Shown here piece by piece: positions 7,667-14,842 of a stretch of 22,804 bases of DNA. Below the pieces are notes generated by a model, which had not been told where the DNA came from, ran no database searches, and worked only from the letters and a program-made list of their open reading frames with translations. Location of the stretch: NCBI GenBank assembly GCA_029983675.1, contig JASBYY010000046.1:1-22804 (forward strand), read 5' to 3'. Position 1 is the stretch's first letter. Every line of letters starts with the position of its first letter. This stretch comes from Bacteroidales bacterium. Lineage in GTDB: Bacteria; Bacteroidota; Bacteroidia; Bacteroidales; F082. A program made the position numbers and the translations under genes.

Positions 7667-8809
7667 TCAGCATCCTATGGCTCTTGAAATGACGAGCCTT
7701 AATATCTCGGAGGTGCCTTCTCCTATCTGCAAGATGCGCTGGTCACGGTAAAACCGTTCCATGTCGTAGGCTTTTAACAAACCGTGTCCGCCCATCACCT
7801 GAACGGCATTATCACAAACCGTTGCGGCAACTTCCGAGCAATACAGTTTTGCCATGGCGGCTTCCTTGCCATAGCTGCGACCCTGATCCTTAAGCCAGCA
7901 GGCTTTGTAAAGCAATCCGCGGGCAGCATCGATTTGCACTGCCATGTCGGCCAGTTTGAAAGCAACGGCCTGAAACTTACTCACCGGTTTGCCAAATTGC
8001 ACACGCTGTTTGGAATAGTCCAAAGCCATTTCGTAGGCTCCTTGCGCACAACCCAAACCCATGGCGGCGATGGAAAGCCGCCCCGCATCCAAGGTGGCCA
8101 GCATAAGGTGCGAGCCTTCGCCAACAGCGCCAAGAATATGCTCATGCGACAGCCTGACCTTGTTGAAGACCAGCTTACCCGTATTGGAGGCCCGCCACAT
8201 CATTTTATCGTCCATGGGCGTTTGCTCGAAACCCTCCATGCCGTTTTCAACCAACAGGGCGGTAAACTCCAGCTTTCCATCCTTCATACCCGAAACCGCT
8301 TGAACCGTGGTGCCGAGTGTAATCGGAGTAGCGCTATTGGTGATAAATATCTTTTCACCTTCAAGTACCCACTGGTCACCGATAGGTGTTGCCGTAGTCT
8401 TTGTGCCACGCGAATCGGAACCCGCATCGGATTCGGTAAGACCAAACCCCCAAAGTCTGTCTTTACATAGCTGCGGCAAATATTTCCGCTTCTGTTCTTC
8501 CGTGCCGTAATCTTTAATCGGGCCGATGCCCAACGAGTTGTCGGCGGCAATGGTGGCAGCAGTGGAGCCGTCAACCCGAGCCAATTCTTCAACGGCAATG
8601 ATGTAAGAAAGGTTGTCCAATCCCAAGCCTCCATAATCCTTTGGAACCGTCATCCCCAACAGCCCGACACGACCCATTTTCAAGGTCAGTTCGGTATCAA
8701 AATGCTGGTTTTCATCGTTATATCGCGCCAGAGGCTTCACCTCTTTTTCGGCGAAGTCTCTGACTTTCTCACGCCAAGCGCATTGTTCCTTATTCAGATC
8801 AAAATTCAT
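7667..8809 (-). CDS. Acyl-CoA dehydrogenase (short/branched-chain type)
   Basis: A 380-residue flavoenzyme of normal family length. It would oxidise an acyl-CoA to the 2,3-enoyl-CoA and pass electrons to ETF. Visible motifs are the FAD/substrate segment GFGLTESDAGSDS (about 121-133), FITNSA (155-160), QRVQFGKPVSKFQ (268-280) and the C-terminal QIGEGTSEILRLVI. The catalytic base would be Glu364 of GEGT, as in MCAD, SCAD and 2-methylbutyryl-CoA dehydrogenases. Isovaleryl-CoA dehydrogenase instead carries its base on the helix matching LDAGRLSIAAM, where this protein has Gly243. Neighbours (carboxylase alpha 42 bp upstream, methylglutaconyl-type hydratase) suggest leucine breakdown, yet the active site points to a straight or 2-methyl-branched acyl-CoA. 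The general class is certain; the substrate is not. Confidence 0.9.
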   Translation of the reverse strand: MNFDLNKEQCAWREKVRDFAEKEVKPLARYNDENQHFDTELTLKMGRVGLLGMTVPKDYGGLGLDNLSYIIAVEELARVDGSTAATIAADNSLGIGPIKDYGTEEQKRKYLPQLCKDRLWGFGLTESDAGSDSRGTKTTATPIGDQWVLEGEKIFITNSATPITLGTTVQAVSGMKDGKLEFTALLVENGMEGFEQTPMDDKMMWRASNTGKLVFNKVRLSHEHILGAVGEGSHLMLATLDAGRLSIAAMGLGCAQGAYEMALDYSKQRVQFGKPVSKFQAVAFKLADMAVQIDAARGLLYKACWLKDQGRSYGKEAAMAKLYCSEVAATVCDNAVQVMGGHGLLKAYDMERFYRDQRILQIGEGTSEILRLVISRAIGC

Positions 8810-8851
8810 ATCTGCTTTGCTTTCTATTCTATGACTTTGTGTTGCGTTTTT

Positions 8852-10855
8852 CTATTCCCGCACTTTCTCCAACTCAACGAGCTGGGTTTTATTATCCACT
8901 TTTTCGCCTTCAGACACGCAAACCCGCTTTACACGGGCTTCGGCTGTCGCCATAATATTGTTCTCCATTTTCATGGCCTCCACAACGACCAGCACCTTTC
9001 CTGCCTGCACGGTTTGTCCTTCTACAACATTAATCTTGACGACTTTTCCCGGCATGGGCGACAACAGATTCATGCTGTCGTCAAGCGCATTGGTTTTGGA
9101 ATAGTCGAAAATATCATTCAGGTGGTCGCTGCGTTTGCATGTGAAGTTCAAACCACGGAGGTTCACTATGGTTTCCCCGACATCGTTAACCGAGCAATAC
9201 ACATTTTCGGTGCGACCATTCAGCATGATTTTCAGTTGGTTGCTATCGTATCGGATCCACTCGACAGAAAAAGGCTTTTGATCGACAGTGCCTTCTAATT
9301 TTCCCGCATGGGTCTTGCTGATACGCACGGCAATGGGTCTGTTCTCCACCCATACCGACAATTCCATTCGGTAACGCCAATATCCTATGGTTTCCCATAC
9401 ATTTCGCGCATTGCCAATGATTTGGGTCTTGCAGCAATCGTACAGCAAAAAAGCCGCCACCACATCATTCAGGTTCACTTTTTCACGGCTTTGTGACACG
9501 GCTTTCAACAAATCCTCGTGATGGGTCTTGCAATAAGACGTATCAATTTGATTTTCAATATAATCTCTATTTCTTAGAATCTCCCACAAATAGGCCTTGT
9601 TGGTGGTCAAACCCTGCAAAATGAAATCGTTCAACGCCCGTTCCGCACTATCAATGGCATGTTGGCGGTCTTTGGCATGGCAGGTCAGTTTGGCCACCAT
9701 CGGGTCATAAGCCGATGACACAAAGCATTTTCCGTCAATACTGCTATCGACACGGGCTCCCCTTATCTGTGGTTCATGGTAAGCCGTAACCTGTCCGGGA
9801 GCCGGTAAAAATCCGTTTTCGGGATTTTCGGCATAGATACGCAGTTCGATGGCATGTCCCACGGACTTGATGTCTTCCTGACAATACCCCATCTCCTTGC
9901 CACGCGCAATACGGATCTGTTCCTCCACAATATCGATGCCCGTACATTGCTCCGTCACCGGATGCTCTACCTGAATGCGCGTATTCATTTCTAAAAAATA
10001 GAAATTCAGTGTCTTGTCCACCAGAAACTCAACGGTTCCGGCGTTTTTATAACCTATCGCTTTACAAAGTCTGATGGCGGCGTCATACAATTGTCCTCGT
10101 TTCTCGTCATTCAACGTTGGCGATGGCGATTCCTCGATGATTTTCTGGTAACGACGCTGTATGGTACATTCTCTCTCGTGCAAATGGATGATGTTGCCAA
10201 AATGGTCGGCAAGCACTTGCACCTCGATGTGTCGGGGGTTTTCGAGATACTGTTCCACAAAAACGGTTCCGTTGTTGAAATAGCGTTCGGCTTCGCGCGA
10301 AGCGGTGCGCAAGGCAGGTTCCAGCTCATCGGGATTTGAAACGATGTGCATGCCTTTCCCGCCGCCACCTGCCGCCGCCTTGATCAGCACGGGATAGGGC
10401 AACGAGGCCGCCTGTCCCATGATTTCTTCCATGCTTCCCGTGCAACCGAAAGCAACAGGGATGCCATTTTCGATTGCCTCTTGCCGGGCGGCAATCTTAT
10501 TGCCCATCAGCCGGATGGAACGCGCATCGGGACCAATGAAAATCAAATTGTTGGCCTCACACGCCGCGGCCAGCTCAGGGCTTTCCGACAGGAAACCGTA
10601 ACCGGGATGCACGGCCTCTGCTCCTGTGTCTAATGCCGCATCGATGATCTTCTGCACGTTGAGGTAGGTGTCTTGCATCGTTCCGCCGCCCAAGGGACAG
10701 GCCTCGTCGGCCAGACGGCGATGCAAGGCCTTGGCGTCATCATCGGCAAACACCGCCACCGAAGCGATGTGCAGCCGCTGAAGCGTACGGATGATACGCA
10801 CGGCTATTTCGCCACGGTTGGCAATCAATATCTTATTTATCTTTCTGCTATTCAT
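8852..10855 (-). CDS. Biotin-dependent acyl-CoA carboxylase alpha subunit (methylcrotonyl-CoA carboxylase-like)
   Basis: A 667-residue protein with a biotin carboxylase domain (about 5-450) and a C-terminal biotinyl domain. The start is ATG 10855; the longer frame would begin with TTG. Biotin carboxylase motifs are KILIANRGEIAVRIIRT, the ATP glycine loop KAAAGGGGKGMH, HIEVQVLADHFGN, ERECTIQRRYQKIIEE and FLEMNTRIQVEHPVTE. The last ~75 residues form the lipoyl/biotinyl fold, with biotin on Lys629 in EAMKMENNI. A region of about 100 residues between the two would hold the BT linker domain. Length fits MCC or PCC alpha subunits, not the short acetyl-CoA carboxylase AccC. It needs a carboxyltransferase beta subunit, which is not in the window. 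The adjoining hydratase favours 3-methylcrotonyl-CoA as substrate; propionyl- or geranyl-CoA remain possible. Confidence 0.88.
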   Translation of the reverse strand: MNSRKINKILIANRGEIAVRIIRTLQRLHIASVAVFADDDAKALHRRLADEACPLGGGTMQDTYLNVQKIIDAALDTGAEAVHPGYGFLSESPELAAACEANNLIFIGPDARSIRLMGNKIAARQEAIENGIPVAFGCTGSMEEIMGQAASLPYPVLIKAAAGGGGKGMHIVSNPDELEPALRTASREAERYFNNGTVFVEQYLENPRHIEVQVLADHFGNIIHLHERECTIQRRYQKIIEESPSPTLNDEKRGQLYDAAIRLCKAIGYKNAGTVEFLVDKTLNFYFLEMNTRIQVEHPVTEQCTGIDIVEEQIRIARGKEMGYCQEDIKSVGHAIELRIYAENPENGFLPAPGQVTAYHEPQIRGARVDSSIDGKCFVSSAYDPMVAKLTCHAKDRQHAIDSAERALNDFILQGLTTNKAYLWEILRNRDYIENQIDTSYCKTHHEDLLKAVSQSREKVNLNDVVAAFLLYDCCKTQIIGNARNVWETIGYWRYRMELSVWVENRPIAVRISKTHAGKLEGTVDQKPFSVEWIRYDSNQLKIMLNGRTENVYCSVNDVGETIVNLRGLNFTCKRSDHLNDIFDYSKTNALDDSMNLLSPMPGKVVKINVVEGQTVQAGKVLVVVEAMKMENNIMATAEARVKRVCVSEGEKVDNKTQLVELEKVRE

Positions 10856-10899
10856 ATTCAATGTCTATACAACGTAGGATCCAGCCAATTGTTATTTGT

Positions 10900-11688
10900 T
10901 CAACGGATCCATTCGGGTTTTCTTTTCTCGAAGAAAGCAGCCAGCCCTTCCTGTCCTTCCTGCGAAACGCGCTGTGCGGCTATCCATTCCGATGTTGTCT
11001 GAAAAACAGGATCATAAGGATTGTCCCTTCCGCTCACCGTACGCAACAGACGTTTACATTGAGCGAATGCCGCTGGAGAGGCTTGCATGAAACAGGTGAT
11101 ATAATGCCGCTCGGCATCTAACAACTCCGATTCGTCAACCACCCGATTCACCAAGTCAAAACTCAAGGCTTCTTCCGCGGTAAAAGAGCGTCCGGTGAGC
11201 ATCAGTTCTTTAGCGGCTTTCATGCCACAGCGTTGCCACACAAACGGGGCAATGGTAGCTGGAATAAGCCCCAGACGCACTTCCGAGAAAGCGAACTTCG
11301 TCTCCTTGGTTGCCAGCACGATGTCTGCCGCCGCCACAATGCCATTGGCACCGCCCATGCAAGCCCCGTGGACTTTTACAATGACGGCTTTGTTACAGAA
11401 ATAGATGGTTTGGAACAAGCGGGAAAGCCGGTTGGCGTCGGCGAGATTTTCATCATGGCTGTAGGCAATCATGGCTTTCATGTCGGCCAAGTCGGCACCG
11501 GCACAGAAAACAGGACCATTGCCCCGCAATACGACCACACGCACATCATCGCGGCTGTCCAACCATTCAAACGCCTCGGTAAGCTCGCTTATCATCCTTG
11601 CATTCAAAGCATTACGAACTTCAGACCTATCGAGATTGATCCAAGCGACACTTTCGCCAAGCTGTATTTGCAATGTACTGAATTCCAT
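10900..11688 (-). CDS. Enoyl-CoA hydratase/isomerase family, methylglutaconyl-CoA hydratase type
   Basis: A 262-residue crotonase. I chose ATG 11688 (MEFSTLQIQLGESVAWINLD), where crotonase homology begins; the frame extends to 11790 but the extra 34 residues do not look like the family. Oxyanion-hole and CoA-binding parts are visible: SEVRNALNA, FCAGADLADM (about 61-70), VHGACMGGANGIVAAADIVL (106-125) and FAFSEVRLGLIPATIAPFV, with the likely catalytic Glu136. SEVRLGLIPATIAPFV is typical of the LiuC/AtuE hydratases that add water to 3-methylglutaconyl-CoA in leucine breakdown. The first glutamate of classical hydratases is replaced by glycine (GGANGI). It is the first gene of a four-gene operon and stops 44 bp before the carboxylase. 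The role is inferred from family resemblance and neighbours. Confidence 0.82.
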   Translation of the reverse strand: MEFSTLQIQLGESVAWINLDRSEVRNALNARMISELTEAFEWLDSRDDVRVVVLRGNGPVFCAGADLADMKAMIAYSHDENLADANRLSRLFQTIYFCNKAVIVKVHGACMGGANGIVAAADIVLATKETKFAFSEVRLGLIPATIAPFVWQRCGMKAAKELMLTGRSFTAEEALSFDLVNRVVDESELLDAERHYITCFMQASPAAFAQCKRLLRTVSGRDNPYDPVFQTTSEWIAAQRVSQEGQEGLAAFFEKRKPEWIR

Positions 11689-11916
11689 AGGAGTAATGTC
11701 ATTTGCAATGCCACACCATGCCCAGCATGAGTATGGCTTCAACAATTCTGATGCAATAATCGGCAAAAATCGCGAATCTTTCAACATCACCTCCGATTTT
11801 TTGACAAAATGTCACCTCCATTCGGGAAAAAAGCCTTCTTTTGCAATTGGGAACGGATTTTGCAGTTCGTATTTTCCGATGAGAAGGCCGTATCCTTCCC
11901 GAAAAAAAAGACGAAA
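11689..11916. promoter_or_regulatory. Divergent intergenic region with palindrome and direct repeats
   Basis: This 228-bp gap separates the minus-strand catabolic operon from the plus-strand acidic protein gene and should hold both promoters. It contains a 13-base palindrome TGACA-AAA-TGTCA (11802-11814), a possible operator, overlapped by one copy of the direct repeat TCACCTCC (11812-11819); a second copy is at 11787-11794. On the minus strand these read GGAGGTGA, like strong ribosome-binding sites, but neither leads a convincing gene start. I found no full-consensus -33/-7 promoter in either direction. Confidence 0.35.
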
Positions 11917-12369
11917 ATGGAAGACGAAAACTTCAAGAAGGAATTGGAAGACCTGTTCAGGATGTTCAAACTGCTGCTCGAGAAAGAATCGCTCGACGAT
12001 ATCAAAGGCATCGACAACGAGCAACTGGAACAGTTAAAGCTATTCATGACCCAATTCGATGAGATGAAGGATGACCTGAAGTTCGAGATGAACCAAGTGG
12101 ATCCTTTTACACGTCAAATCATTTCTGCCATGGTGAAGCAGTTACGGCAACAATTGGGGGAAGAAACCGATGCCGGACTTGAACTTACCGTCGAAGAAAC
12201 CGTTGCCCGCAAAGAAGAGGAAGTGAAAAGCATCCCCGATGCCAACGAGCGTCACCTTGCTTTGCTCGAAACCATCGACAAGGCTCTGAAAAATCCCGAT
12301 CTATCCGACGAGGAAATCGATGCGCTGCTTGACAAAAGGGCTTCTCTCGAAAGCCAATTCAACGAATAA
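11917..12369 (+). CDS. Acidic, helical cytoplasmic protein of unknown function
   Basis: A 150-residue protein with no signal peptide or membrane segment. It starts at ATG 11917 (MEDENFKKELEDLFRMFKLL). The open frame reaches back to 11809, but the added residues are low in family character and overlap the likely promoter region. It is rich in Glu, Asp, Lys and Leu with heptad-like spacing (LKLFMTQFDEMKDDLKFEM; DKALKNPDLSDEEIDALLDK), so it is expected to be mostly helix and perhaps coiled coil. It is divergent from the catabolic operon and followed by a hairpin terminator at 12376-12402. I do not recognise the family. Confidence 0.75.
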   Translation: MEDENFKKELEDLFRMFKLLLEKESLDDIKGIDNEQLEQLKLFMTQFDEMKDDLKFEMNQVDPFTRQIISAMVKQLRQQLGEETDAGLELTVEETVARKEEEVKSIPDANERHLALLETIDKALKNPDLSDEEIDALLDKRASLESQFNE

Positions 12370-12375
12370 CACCTG

Positions 12376-12402
12376 ACCGTTTTCCCGTGAAAACGGTTAT
12401 TT
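12376..12402 (+). terminator. Hairpin terminator after the acidic protein gene
   Basis: ACCGTTTTC (12376-12384) and GAAAACGGT (12389-12397) form a perfect 9-bp stem with a 4-base loop, 7 bp after the stop codon. It is followed by TATTT, a weak T-tract. Confidence 0.65.
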
Positions 12403-12419
12403 AGAAGCTGTTTTGAAAT
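12403..12419 (+). repeat. Isolated MITE-like terminal sequence
   Basis: AGAAGCTGTTTTGAAAT is identical over 17 bases to the left end of the MITE-like element at 19463-19479 and close to the end at 2998. No matching inverted end is seen nearby, so this is a solo end, a remnant, or a shared promoter-region motif. It lies directly upstream of the -7 box of the barrel gene. Confidence 0.45.
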
Positions 12420-12426
12420 ATTTTCC

Positions 12427-12434
12427 TACTTTTG
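12427..12434 (+). promoter_or_regulatory. Probable -7 box for the outer-membrane barrel gene
   Basis: TACTTTTG matches TAnnTTTG exactly. Transcription would start near 12440, leaving almost no leader for the ATG at 12445 but about 23 bases for the ATG at 12463, which supports the latter as the start. No TTG lies at the usual 19-base spacing upstream. Confidence 0.45.
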
Positions 12435-12462
12435 CCGTTCAATCATGAAAAGACATATACCC

Positions 12463-13152
12463 ATGAGAAAGAAAATATGCATCATGATGTTGATGCTTGT
12501 AGTCGCAGCAAGCGCACACGCTCAACTGATTTCCGAAAAAACCGACAGCAAACTGACGGTGAACCTTGACGTTTTTCACGACTTCCAGCTGAAACCAAAC
12601 GACAATTGGAAAGCCGGCAAATTCAACCCGGGCTTCGCGACCGCTTTGACCTACAACCTGCCTTTGGGCAATAGCAAGAGCCACAAGGTGGCTATGGGTC
12701 TCGGCATCAGCACGCACAACTACTACTCCAGCAGTGTCATTGAAAATCCGTATGCCAGCACGCTGACTTTCACACAACATGCCGGCGATGAGCATTTCAA
12801 ACGCTACAAGGTGAATCCGACATACGCCGAAATTCCCATGGAACTGCGTTTCCGTTTCAACGATGCATGGAAAATCGGTGTGGGGTTCAAGTTCGGCATC
12901 TTGCTTAGCGCCAAGACCAAGTACATCCATAACACCATGTTGGGCGAAAATGCCGATAACAAGGTGAAAGTTACCGAGAAATACTGTAACATTAAAAATA
13001 TAGAAAGATACTCCTACGCTGCCACCTTGCGTGTAGGATACAAATGGGTGAGTGCCTACGCCTCGCTGCAACTCTCACGTGTGTTTACAGCAGGCACCAA
13101 TGGACCTGAAATCATGCCGTTCACGGTAGGCCTTTCCTTTGCTCCTTTTTGA
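12463..13152 (+). CDS. Outer-membrane beta-barrel protein (porin-like)
   Basis: A 229-residue protein from ATG 12463 (MRKKICIMMLMLVVAASAHA, then Gln at the mature start); an ATG at 12445 in the same frame would add six residues. The signal peptide is clear. The mature part alternates polar and hydrophobic residues in strands (KLTVNLDVFHDFQLKP, SHKVAMGLGISTHNYYS, YAEIPMELRFRFNDAWKIGVGFKFGIL) and ends in strands TNGPEIMPFTVGLSFAPF with a C-terminal aromatic, as outer-membrane barrels do. The layout resembles the PorT/outer-membrane-beta-barrel families of Bacteroidetes, probably 8 strands. Cargo or ligand is unknown. It is a single gene with its own -7 box and a terminator at 13184-13211. Confidence 0.75.
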   Translation: MRKKICIMMLMLVVAASAHAQLISEKTDSKLTVNLDVFHDFQLKPNDNWKAGKFNPGFATALTYNLPLGNSKSHKVAMGLGISTHNYYSSSVIENPYASTLTFTQHAGDEHFKRYKVNPTYAEIPMELRFRFNDAWKIGVGFKFGILLSAKTKYIHNTMLGENADNKVKVTEKYCNIKNIERYSYAATLRVGYKWVSAYASLQLSRVFTAGTNGPEIMPFTVGLSFAPF

Positions 13153-13183
13153 AATATTTGTTTTTCATAATCATTTTTTGGTA

Positions 13184-13211
13184 GGCCTGCCTTCAATGCA
13201 GGCCTTTTTTT
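13184..13211 (+). terminator. Intrinsic terminator after the barrel gene
   Basis: GGCCTGC (13184-13190) and GCAGGCC (13198-13204) form a 7-bp GC-rich stem with a 7-base loop, followed by seven T (13205-13211). It ends 3 bp before the queG start, so queG must be transcribed by read-through or from a promoter that overlaps this site. Confidence 0.8.
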
Positions 13212-13213
13212 AA

Positions 13214-14146
13214 ATGATGACAGACATCGGTTCCGAATACATTATTCAAACCGCCCGCGACTTAGGCTTTTCCGATTGCGGCATTGCTGCTGCCGACTGT
13301 CTTCAGGCAGACTCGGAGCGTGTGGAACAATGGCTCGCCGAAGGCAATAGCGGCGAAATGACCTATTTGGAGCGCAACAAAGAAAAACGCTACGATCCCC
13401 GGAAACTCGTCGAAGGCACACGAAGCATCGTCACGCTCACCATCAACTATTATCCGCAACGCCTGCTGCCGGCTGACGACAACTTCAAGATTGCAAAATA
13501 CACTTACGGAGAGGACTACCACAACGTCGTAAAACAGAAACTATGGCAGTTGCTCGAACGCATTGAGGAAAAAACGGGAAAACTTGTCGGCGCACGTGTG
13601 TTTGTCGATTCAGCTCCCGTACTCGACAAGGCTTGGGCGGTAAAGTGCGGGCTGGGGTTCATCGGAAAAAACACCACCTTGATTCACCCCCAAAAAGGCT
13701 CGTTTTTCTTTGTCGCACATTTGTTTCTGCCCATTGCATTACCTCCATCCGGTACCGAAATCACCAACCGCTGCGGACGTTGCACAAGATGCTTAGACGC
13801 CTGCCCTACCGGTGCTTTGAAAGCTCCTTTCATCATCGATGCTCGAAAATGTATCTCTTACCTCACCATAGAATACAAAGGTGATTTTGAGCAATGCGAC
13901 AAAGAGAAGTTCATGGGGTGGATATACGGCTGCGACATTTGTCAGGACGTATGCCCCTACAACCATTTCTCGGTAGGCAATATTGAACCCGCCTTTCAGC
14001 CTTCGGAGAAACTAATGTCGATGCACAAATCCGACTGGCAAAACCTTGATAAAGCCCTGTTCGACCAACTCTTTGCCAAGTCAGCCGTACAACGTGCGGG
14101 CTACAAAGGCCTGAAAAGGAACATTGACTTCCTCAGCGATCTGTAA
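13214..14146 (+). CDS. queG: Epoxyqueuosine reductase
   Basis: A 310-residue iron-sulfur, cobalamin-dependent enzyme that reduces epoxyqueuosine to queuosine in tRNA, the last step of queuosine synthesis. Features: N-terminal cobalamin-binding part with RYDPRKLVEGTRSIV; the conserved VFVDSAPVLDKAWAVKCGLG (about 129-148) with the catalytic aspartates; GFIGKNTTLIHPQKGSFFF; and two 4Fe-4S motifs, CGRCTRCLDACPTGAL (Cys187, 190, 193, 197) and GCDICQDVCPYN (Cys240, 243, 247), with Cys213 nearby. A C-terminal segment has RAGYKGLKRNI, as in other QueG proteins. ATG codons at 13214 and 13217 are both possible. Length is slightly short of E. coli QueG, as is usual in this phylum. There is no partner gene of the pathway beside it. 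Confidence 0.95.
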   Translation: MMTDIGSEYIIQTARDLGFSDCGIAAADCLQADSERVEQWLAEGNSGEMTYLERNKEKRYDPRKLVEGTRSIVTLTINYYPQRLLPADDNFKIAKYTYGEDYHNVVKQKLWQLLERIEEKTGKLVGARVFVDSAPVLDKAWAVKCGLGFIGKNTTLIHPQKGSFFFVAHLFLPIALPPSGTEITNRCGRCTRCLDACPTGALKAPFIIDARKCISYLTIEYKGDFEQCDKEKFMGWIYGCDICQDVCPYNHFSVGNIEPAFQPSEKLMSMHKSDWQNLDKALFDQLFAKSAVQRAGYKGLKRNIDFLSDL

Positions 14147-14177
14147 GCTACAGCAGCCAAGCAGGTTTTGTTTTCCA

Positions 14178-14828
14178 TCAATACCGGTGCGATGCCCCAA
14201 TATTGTAGGTAAGAACGGCTTGTAGCGCAATGTTGTAATAGTGTCCGACAAAAAAGCCTGAGGTGTTCCCCTTCATGCGAATCGGGATGAAAGAGTTCAT
14301 GGTGCGAAAGTCAAAGCCGAACCGATCTGTGATGTTGAAATGGATACCCGCATTCGCCGTGGCCGAGAAGAAACGCCACGGTGCATTGTCATTATGCGAA
14401 TAGGCAGACTCGTCCAAATATTTGAGCAAGAAATCCATGCTGACACCCGCCTCCAACGAAATGAAATCCAAACTTTTGCCTGCAATCGTAAAGCGTTTCA
14501 GATTGTAACGCAACATGAGGGGCACCTCGGCATAATGCAAGCGCAAATTATAATGTGACATGCCCAAATCCTCTTCCTTGATGTCGGAATGCGATCCAAA
14601 CAAAGCGTATTTCAGTTCCATCTGCAATAACAGGTTTTCCTGTATGGGCAAGTTGGCAAAGGCTCCTGCCGTCCATCCCAACTGGTGATAGCCACGGTAC
14701 CCGTTGCCATCCACCTGCGAGATAGTCGGGCCGACTAACAAACCGCCGCCAAAAGACTGAGACCATACTGTTGTCGGCACAACAAGCAGCAACATTCCGA
14801 ATAACAAGTTTTTATAAAATGTTTTCAT
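14178..14828 (-). CDS. Outer-membrane beta-barrel domain protein
   Basis: A 216-residue protein from ATG 14828 (MKTFYKNLLFGMLLLVVPTT, mature start near SQSFGGGLL). The open frame extends to 14903, but those residues overlap the upstream gene. Strands such as FGGGLLVGPTISQVDGNGYRGYHQLGWTAGAF, ENLLLQMELKYALFG, YAEVPLMLRYNLKRF and AGVSMDFLLKYL fit the PorT-like outer-membrane-beta-barrel fold (conserved LHYAEVPLMLRY). It begins 14 bp after the lytic transglycosylase stop, so the two are probably one operon. A role in envelope assembly or cell-wall remodelling is an inference from the pairing. It is convergent with queG, 31 bp apart, with no clear terminator. Confidence 0.75.
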   Translation of the reverse strand: MKTFYKNLLFGMLLLVVPTTVWSQSFGGGLLVGPTISQVDGNGYRGYHQLGWTAGAFANLPIQENLLLQMELKYALFGSHSDIKEEDLGMSHYNLRLHYAEVPLMLRYNLKRFTIAGKSLDFISLEAGVSMDFLLKYLDESAYSHNDNAPWRFFSATANAGIHFNITDRFGFDFRTMNSFIPIRMKGNTSGFFVGHYYNIALQAVLTYNIGASHRY

Positions 14829-14842
14829 AAGACTTTTTTTAT

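Noticed and set aside
11689..11790. N-terminal extension of the enoyl-CoA hydratase
   Set aside because: The extra 34 residues are not crotonase-like and the ribosome-binding match there is too close to its ATG. The inner ATG fits the family start.
12439..13071. Minus-strand open frame (210 codons) over the barrel gene
   Set aside because: It is opposite a gene with signal peptide, -7 box and terminator in the plus direction, and its translation has no recognisable domain.
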